A stretch of 51,036 nt of DNA from a virus, in the IMG/VR virus record IMGVR_UViG_3300027969_000142, positions 1 through 51,036 of that record. One strand, given 5' to 3'. The notes beneath the pieces are model-generated. The model did no database searches. It worked only from the letters and a program-made list of their open reading frames with translations, and had not been told where the DNA came from. Each line of letters opens with the position of its first letter. Position 1 is the stretch's first letter. Both the position numbers and the translations under genes were made by a program. Shown one piece after another: positions 32,701 through 41,700 of this stretch.

Positions 32701-35700
32701 CACCAGTGTTTTGATAATACAATGATATCTGGAATTCACTGCCTAGAACCACTTGTGTTTTTTGTGTGGTGAATATTTTTCTAGTGACTCTGATTCGATT
32801 TTTATCATTCGTCGGTGCATAATTCAAAAAGAATACAGCACTACTGCCACTGGCAGTAAATGTCTGTGTCTGCGAAAAATTCTCATAGATCCCGTTGGTA
32901 GAAAGTCTATCAAATTTCAAAGACACATCAAACACACGCACTTGAGAATTGCCTATGATTGCAGTGGCTCGAGCGGGCACGGCAGTAGATGAGTTTCCTC
33001 CTACTAATGTAACTGTCGGAGCTGTGAGATATCCCATGCCTTGAGTCAACATCTGTATACCAGACACTCTACCATTTGAAATAAATGCACGGGCTGTTGC
33101 TCCGACACCGTTTCCTTCTATCAATACCTTGGGTGGAGTGAGATATTCTGTGCCTTGCTGGTACACTTCTATAGCTGTAACTTCGAAGCCTTTATTATCT
33201 GTCCACCATTTCCATGGGTACTGTGATATTTCAAAAGACGTAGAATTGACCGGGTTGGCTCGGCCGTCAAATATAGAATATGCTGGTGGTAAATCAAAGT
33301 CAGCTACCGCTGATGCATATGATTCTGGTTGGTCATATCGACTTACATATTCTCTAACTGTGGTTCTAAAAGGTTTAACTTCGTTGATATACTCCTGATA
33401 ACTTGATAAATTATCATTCTTATAACTTGGCGGGCTTGCTAGTGGTCCTATATTATGTGTGGCGTTGAGAAAACTGGTCTTGAAAACCCAATCAACATAT
33501 TGTTGCTCGCTGAGAACATGTCTAATAGAGGCAAAGAACAGCTTATTCCATTCAACCGCATAATCCCCCACAAATATATTTTCTTTTACTGCTGCGAAAA
33601 TATTTCTGAGTTCTTGCGAATTTTCAATGTCATAGGTTGTGGTATCAAATGCCTGGGTGTTGTCGAACCCTACCCCGGTTACCCCTGCATTGTATAGTGC
33701 AGAGTCAAGTTGTATCGTGCCATTTTGTCTACCAACCAATAGATACTTGTCTAAAAACGTTTGACCCGTTTCTTGTATTCTTTCAAATATTGCCCATCCG
33801 CCTGCGGCATATTCTTTAACTTTTATTATATCGCCTATAATTACAAGGTCATCAATTACTTCAAAAATATTAGAATATTCTCTGATAACACGTAGATTTA
33901 CACTGTATCCAAGTTTAAACCAATCTACTTTATTCCAATATGTTGTTGTGTCATATGCTTGTGATCTACTACGGAAATATGTCTTGCGTTGATCATCCCA
34001 AGAATATATGCTCCAGAAATTATTCAGCGTTGCATCATTGTTTACTAACACAGAAAAATATCTTACCTCAACTTTGATCACGCTGTATTTCTTACCACGA
34101 TTAGTAACTACTACAGCAATTACCCTGCCTTGTCCATCAATGTGACATATTGCGGTGGCATTCAATCCATCGCCGGTGATTATCACTGGAGGACCGATAT
34201 AAATTCCAGATTGTTCTTGATCAAATAATTCTTTAGGCTTGTAACCATATCCCGGATCTATTATATCTATTGTGTCTAATTCGCCATTGATTAAATTACC
34301 ACGAAGCACAGCACGTTTTGTATTCACCGTGCCGACTGTCTGCAGATCTATTTCAGTGTCTACTGCAATATCATATATATTGAGAACAGCACTAGGAGCT
34401 GCATCTACTTTGTTTAAATTGATGTATTCTATGGTTTCAGCAAAGGTTTCATTTATCAATATCTTATTGATATATTCTATAACAATTTGTAATGCCAACA
34501 GCCTATTCACAAACATAGACTGACGTGGCCTAAAATCTATACCATATTTTTGTTTAGCTGGAAGATTTATATCAGGTATTGTATTTCCAACTATATCCGA
34601 ACCAACAAGACTGTCAATCCATTTATTCTCTAACTTAGCAGAAGGCACATTATCAGCCACTCCCTCTGTGAGCAGTTGGTATTCGTTATGGATCGGATTC
34701 TGTGATTCCAAGCTGTTGTTTATTTGTAGGTTGAGCAATGCTGTATCGGACAGCATTATGGTTTTGAAATTGTATGTAAGGAACTTATTGGATTCTATCA
34801 ATGCTACAAAAGCAAGGTTCGATCCTGCTGGATTAGAAATTAATCCAGCCACATCTGCGGCAGATTTTGTTCTGCCTGGCATGTTGTTGGGAATAACCGC
34901 TTTGCTTCTTACCCAATAATAATATAATGTTTCCGCTACAAGTCCAGTAGTTGGGCTAAAGAAAAATTTTACACTGTAAACATCATTGTTAGGATATAAC
35001 GGTTGACCGCTAATTCCTTGAACAAGTCCTGCATTTGTATCTGCTAAAGCTGCCCATTCGTTGGGCAACAGCACTGTCTCAACCCATTCATACACATCTA
35101 TGCTTGAGCCCGTTACCTGTTGATTCCAATTCCCTGTTTTATACGCAGAGTCTTTTTGTTCTGCATATTGAAATTTTGCAGTGCTGGTATTCCACCATAG
35201 TTTTCCTACATTTTTTTCTAGCCAGTTTATAGTCGTATCTACTACCACTTCAGCTGTGCCTATTGAATACACCGCAGGATCGTATGGTGTTTTATACTTA
35301 ATTTCTTGTTCTGCAATATTGAGAATTTTTCCCCTTGCAGCGTCAATGAAATCTATGTCTTGTATCTTTACATTTTTTACATTATCATAGAGTTCAATTT
35401 TTTTAATTTTTCTTAAATCTACCAATGGTTGTTGGCTTGTAAGCACAGACCAACTTGCATCTGCACTGGCTGTAAACAAACGAGCTGTGCCTTCATATGC
35501 GTTTGAGTCTGTGTTTTTAAAGTATGGCGATCCTACTAGTAATTTTGTACCTACACAGTCTATGCTGTGCCCGAATGATTCATCTGCCTGTAAATCACTG
35601 TCTAGTTTTTCTGTGAGAAAGAACAACTGATCTTTGTTGTCAAATACATAGACACCGCCAGTGAACCCTTGCTCGATGTAAAATCTTGTTCTTGCATTAT

Positions 35701-38700
35701 CAAATGTTGTGCCTTCTAATATATCAAAACTAATAGGAAAAGGAGTTTTGGTATTTCTAGCACCAACTGCTATTTTGGACTTGTCTGGACTTATCGAAAC
35801 AGCAAAACCAAAATATTCGTTGGCGTAGATTTCATAACTCTGCAGGCGCTGTTTAACACGGAATTCAGTTGTTTGTTGATCTAGTTCTAGAACATAAACA
35901 GCACCCTGGTCTTGATAATTCACATCCGACCTTGGACTAGAAACCACAAGAGTGTTTCCGTTGGAATCTAGATCCATAGCAAAGCCAAATTGATCTCCTG
36001 TGCTTATCACCAGTCCAGAATCTATATCAGTAAATGATGACAGTGTGCCTGCATTGATCATCTGAACAAATTCATATGAATCATACACTGTTTTCTTGTA
36101 AACAAAAATTTTACCACTTGATGTTGTGGTGCTGTCTCCTACCTGTTGCCAATTGGCACTCGATGAAGGATCTTCATTGTAGCTGCGGTATGTGCTGTCT
36201 GGGCCTAAAAATGCATCTCCCAATTGATAATATTGATAAGCAGTGCCAGGCGATCCCTGGAATCTCACTGTTTCTCCTTCTACATATTCAACATCAGCTC
36301 GCCATACTCCGCGATAATTAGCAAAGTATTGTCCATCGCTGTCTGGAGCGCCTATAACTAAAATGCTGCCGTCCCTACTCATGGCCATAGAATATCCAAA
36401 CTGGTCGCCCTGCTTGATTAATTCTGCTTTTTGTGAATTAGTTAATAGGCCTGTGGTAGTAAACTCCTGGGTAGATCCGTCGTCTTCTACAGAGATGTTA
36501 GTTGGTAGAGAGCAATGCGTTGATATATCGCTGACTTTGAGCCAATTCTGTGAATCAAGTGTGATGGTGCTGCCATCTGATGTTGACCCGTCTAGACTCT
36601 GCCATAGATTACCTCGCACTGTTTCTGAAATAGGATCTTGTGCTGCCTGCCATACTATTTCATCTTGCTTGTAGGAATCGGTTAGATTGTAGATACCTCT
36701 GTAAAGAGGATTCTCCATGTGTGTCCACTCTGTGCCTGTGTGCTTGATAAGATATACTCTGCCTGTGTTATTGTACGATCCTACAGCAGATACTGCTAGA
36801 TAATATTCGGTTCCGTTTACACCAATGGTAATTTCAGATCCAAATTTTTCATTGTCTATTGGTCTCGGGCTCACAAATGTTTCGATGTTAACATATCTTC
36901 CGCTGACAAATTCGTATACAGCAACCATGCCCTGTTGATAATAACCGGGGTTGGGTGCTGACGTTTCAGCAGGGATAACAGTGGTATGTGGAACCCAGTC
37001 ATCTGAATTTATAGCTATTTCTGAACTGCCGTCGACGGCTGCTGTGTTAGCGTTTAGTGCTCGATATAATCTACCACTGTACAACACAATGTCGTCCTGT
37101 GCATAAAACACGTCCACTGCCCATTCGCCTCGGTATCTGTTGGTTACTCCGCTGGCTCTAGGAGCGCCTATTATTAGATATCTGCCGTCCGGACTGACTG
37201 CCATCTTTTCACCAAATGACCCCAGTGCTGCTTCATAAAAGCCTACCGGTGGTGCAATAATCTGTTTTAACACCAGTCCGGTGTCGTCTTCAACATACAC
37301 GTTGACAAATCCTGAATTTGGAATAGCCACAATCGTGTGTCTATTAACATTGTCATAAATTACCTTTGTGCCTGCACCTAGTGGGGCAGATAGTCCAACG
37401 TTGTCTATGTTTTTTGCTGAATAAATCTTATTCTTTTCAACAACTTCCCATTGATTGTTGCCGTTGTTGTCTACGAAAACCAAAGATTTGTTTTTTAACA
37501 GTGCTGCGGCCTGTTGATCTACATCGGAGTAATCAACAAATCTAGCAACAGTCAATAACTGCAGATTAGCTGTGGTGCTGCTGTCTATTTCAGGATCTTC
37601 TATGTCTGCGTTCACTGTGACTGTGATAGTTGTATTAGTTACTGAACTAACTTTGAAAAATCCTTTTAGATTGAAAATTTCACGAATACCTATAAAATCA
37701 TCAACTGCTATAGAATGCGGACGATTCAATGTCAATGTAACTGTGGTATCATCTATTCTAACCACTTCCAAAACATAAAGAAGCACAGATTCATTTACTC
37801 GTAGCACTTGCCACGAATCTTGATAAAATGTCACCCAGATGTGATCAGCTTCATTGACCGTGTCGATATCTAGTGTGGTCAAGGCATCTAGATTTTTAAC
37901 AGTGTGTTGGCACTGGTCGGCACTGACATAGCCTGCTGTAAACAACGGCTCGGTATCGAGTGTGGTGGGTAAAAAATCCACTGTATAAGGCACAGGAGCA
38001 ATGGTGAAATCGTTAGCGGTGATACGATAATACGGATCTAAAACAGTGTCGCTTATTGAAAGACTGGAAATATGCAGTTGAGGAGTTAGTTTAAATTTAT
38101 TTTTTTCCAACTGTATTTCAACTTCTGTGAATTGATCTGTGCCACCCATCTGACCCAGTCTAAATGCCCACTCTTCGTTGAGAACAATACTGCCTGAGCC
38201 AGATCTACTCAGCTTGTCGAATATTTTGGTAATGCTGTTCGATGTGCCCTTTTCTCTAATAAATCCTTGATACAGTTGAAATTGGCTTACACTGTCTTCT
38301 GCTAGGTTCTGCAGATAATCTCTCTGTTGATATCCCACGGCGTGTCTAGCAAGTTCACGTTGACTTTGATTTATACCTTGTGATGTAGTTTCAAAATAAT
38401 CGCTGAACTGATTAATCTTGTAATCAAAATTTGAAACAAGTTGCTTAACTGGCGTAGAGTCTAATTTAGCCCATGACGAATTAATAAATATTTCCGAACC
38501 TAATTGGTTGACCAGGCTGGTATAATTGTTAGATTTGTAAGATACTATATCACCGAGTTTATAATCTTTAAATGGCTTCCACACATCTATATTAACATTG
38601 TCAAATATAAAACCTGGACTAGTATAATCTCCGTCCCAGTCCACGGTTCGGAATGCCTGCATTTTTATGCGTCCTTGCCGATATCCTGTAGATTTATCGT

Positions 38701-41700
38701 AAATTATGTCATTAAACACTGTGCGATCATCGAACACGGTGACATGCTCTTTAATCACATAATGCAATCGTGCGTAATATATACCGTCGGTGGTGTTAGT
38801 AGTTTCTAATTTTATATTCTGAAAACTTCTATTGACATTTAGGAATCTTGGAGCCAGTGCGGTTCCGTCGCCTTTGAATATCTGGTAATCATAAAATCCA
38901 TCTACGAGATTATCTGCGGTACCGACAGCTACAGAAATTTCTAATTTTTGTGCTGCGGGGCTTAGTGCTATGATTGCTCCCGATTCCCAATTGTGCTTGG
39001 TCCAGAACATAAACTCTTTTGAAGCACTAAGCCAGTCTTGGCTGGTGGCATTTTGAGCATCATAATTATCAAATATAATCCCTTGTGTTTTGAGATAACT
39101 TTCATAGCCCAACAGCAGATCTACCACTTGTTGTATACTTGTAAGTAGTGTGCCGTAGCTGAGTTGTCTCACTGTGATGGTATTAAATATACGTCGACGC
39201 CTTGCTTCTACAGCGCCTATCTTTGGTACATCTCTTAGTTTCTGCCATTGCGCACGGTCAAAATCTCCGCTACTTCGATGTGTTTTTAATGCACGGTAAA
39301 AATTGCTTTGGTATCGCACCAACGCCCCATTGTTATAGTTTTTTTCTTCTATCCAATCTGTGAACGGCTCGCTCACACCACCAACAGAAATCACAGGATC
39401 TTTTTCACTGGCCTGAGGCGAATGATAGTTAAAGTAGGGATGTATATCATCATACCCTGCTGCTATCCAACCACCTGTGGTTTTTTCTAATCTCACTCCA
39501 CTATAATTAATCGTGGTTATCGGGCTGCTTACATTGAATATGATGTCATAGTTTTCAGGAGGTATGAAAATACTAGCAGTTGTTGACGCAGGATTTTTAG
39601 AGTCTAATAAATATTTCTGCTGTTGTTGGTCGACAAACCCACTCATTCTAAAACTAAGAGCCACATCTAGTTTTTCAACTTTTTCCTGCAGACTGTCTGC
39701 AGATAATCCTTGTGCTTTTGTGTAACTAATGAGGTATTTGACCAAGCCTACTGAGTTAACATCTAAAACATTTGACGCAATATCATCCACTGTAACAAAT
39801 AACCCTGTGTTTGTATTGATGTATTGATCTAGTTTATTTTTGGTAATTCTCGACCGATCAAAGTTATCAGGAATATACTCAAATGGTTTCATGAGACACA
39901 TAGCTGAGACAATCGCAAAAGGCCATTCTGCACTAGATCGCCAAGCATATTCAACCGGAGATACATCACCTAGCACAAATGTTCCGCGATTATTGATCAA
40001 AGAAAAATCTTGCGCAAGATTGGAATCCAACGGACTTAATAACACGCCATCACCGTCTACAGGGATATGCGATAGAAGGCCAGGGCGCTTGTATCTATCA
40101 TGCCTGCCAGCTCGGGTGCCTTGGCGAATAATTCCTGCTTCGAGATCTTCCCATAGGATTAAATTGTTGTTGGTGTACGGAGAAGGACCATATTCTGCTT
40201 GCCACCAATCAGGTTGTTCGCTGAACCCCAACATTTCCCAGGGGCAACGATGAGGTCTATCTGTGTCATAGAAATGCTGATACACTCCCCTCCAGTAACC
40301 GGGAATATTCTTAGTTTTAGTGGGGTCTGTCATATTTGAATATGTGTACGTGAAGGAGTTTTCACTGTCGAAATATTCATTTAATGTGTAATTTATATTG
40401 GTGTTTTGTATCCATTTTAGAAAATCTTGGACTACTATGCTGTCTAATTGTTTTTTGTTATATTCACCGACGCCATAATGTCCAGCTAGTATTTTATCTA
40501 TGTCAAATACCGCAGGATTGTATTCCTGCTTGATATTGTTGTAGATACGCAATTCCAATTCCAACAATAGGTCATCTCTAAAATCACCGAACGCCGCTGT
40601 GATACTACCGTCGTGGCCTTGTATCACATGTCTAGGCTCTTGGTATGTGTCATCAAGAAACTTCTTAGGAGTGTATTTTTTGTACAGCCCCATAGATGTA
40701 GGAGTGGGTGGTATATGATTAGTAGCTGTGCTGAGATATTCTCTAATTTCGATTACATCTGATACTTCTAGTGTCACTAGTAATTTCACAAAGCTAAATG
40801 TGTTGTCAAACGCATAATCAACATTATTCAATAATTGTATGCCATTCTTATACACATACACTGCTGTGGTGCTGGGCTTTGTTAAATCAAATTGTTGTGA
40901 TAGACTAAATGTTGATATTCCTGTGTCTTCTACCACTGTGGTTAACGCAGTAAACGCTCCCGTGCCTATCATGTCCGAATTAGCGAAGGCATCCTGTTCA
41001 GTTTTTACAGCTGTGAGACTGTTGACGATGTCGTCTACAAAGTCATTTACTGTGTCATTGTAATCAATTTCCGTAGATCTTTGCAAGAAATTATTTTTAA
41101 AAACTGTGTATTCTTTTTTGGCATGTTGTATCGCTTTGAATATGTTATGTGTTTTATCACACAATGTCATCACTGCCAAAGGAGTATTACCGCTGTGCTT
41201 TAAAAACCTTGAAGCATACAATCTGTAGTCTTGCAGGTCTCTGAGGTTACTTAGTCCCGGCAAAACTCCAGTAAAATCTTTCGACCATTCTACCGCACTT
41301 ACAATATGATCAGTTGCTTGCCCTAGAGTAAAAGACTCGATCGCTGTGTTAAGAGGATTTTTTTCTATACCCGTTGGCATTTCATAATAACCTTGATCGG
41401 GTTCTATGTCAGCAATTATCTTTATCACAACCACATCTTTGGAAGCAAACGTTTTGTCAAATACAAACGTACCTCTATTTCTTGTCCAGGTGCCTTGGTA
41501 TTTGCTTCCGTTTAGATAAAAATTTATTTCTGGTTCAGCTGTGAGACTTTCCCAGCTCACCGTTCTAAAAGTCAAGGTATCAGTTGCAGTGTCTATTATT
41601 CGATTATCTATTATTGGTTGTGTATACTTTGCGTCTAATTTCTGCCAACCATTGGCAAATACATTAGATCCAACTTTATAAAAACCAGTAGAAATTTTTT

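Noticed and set aside
35440-37410. A cellular integrin-like gene acquired whole from a host.
   Set aside because: The propeller is embedded in frame in a phage structural protein with phage-like sequence on both sides; only domain-level similarity is visible.
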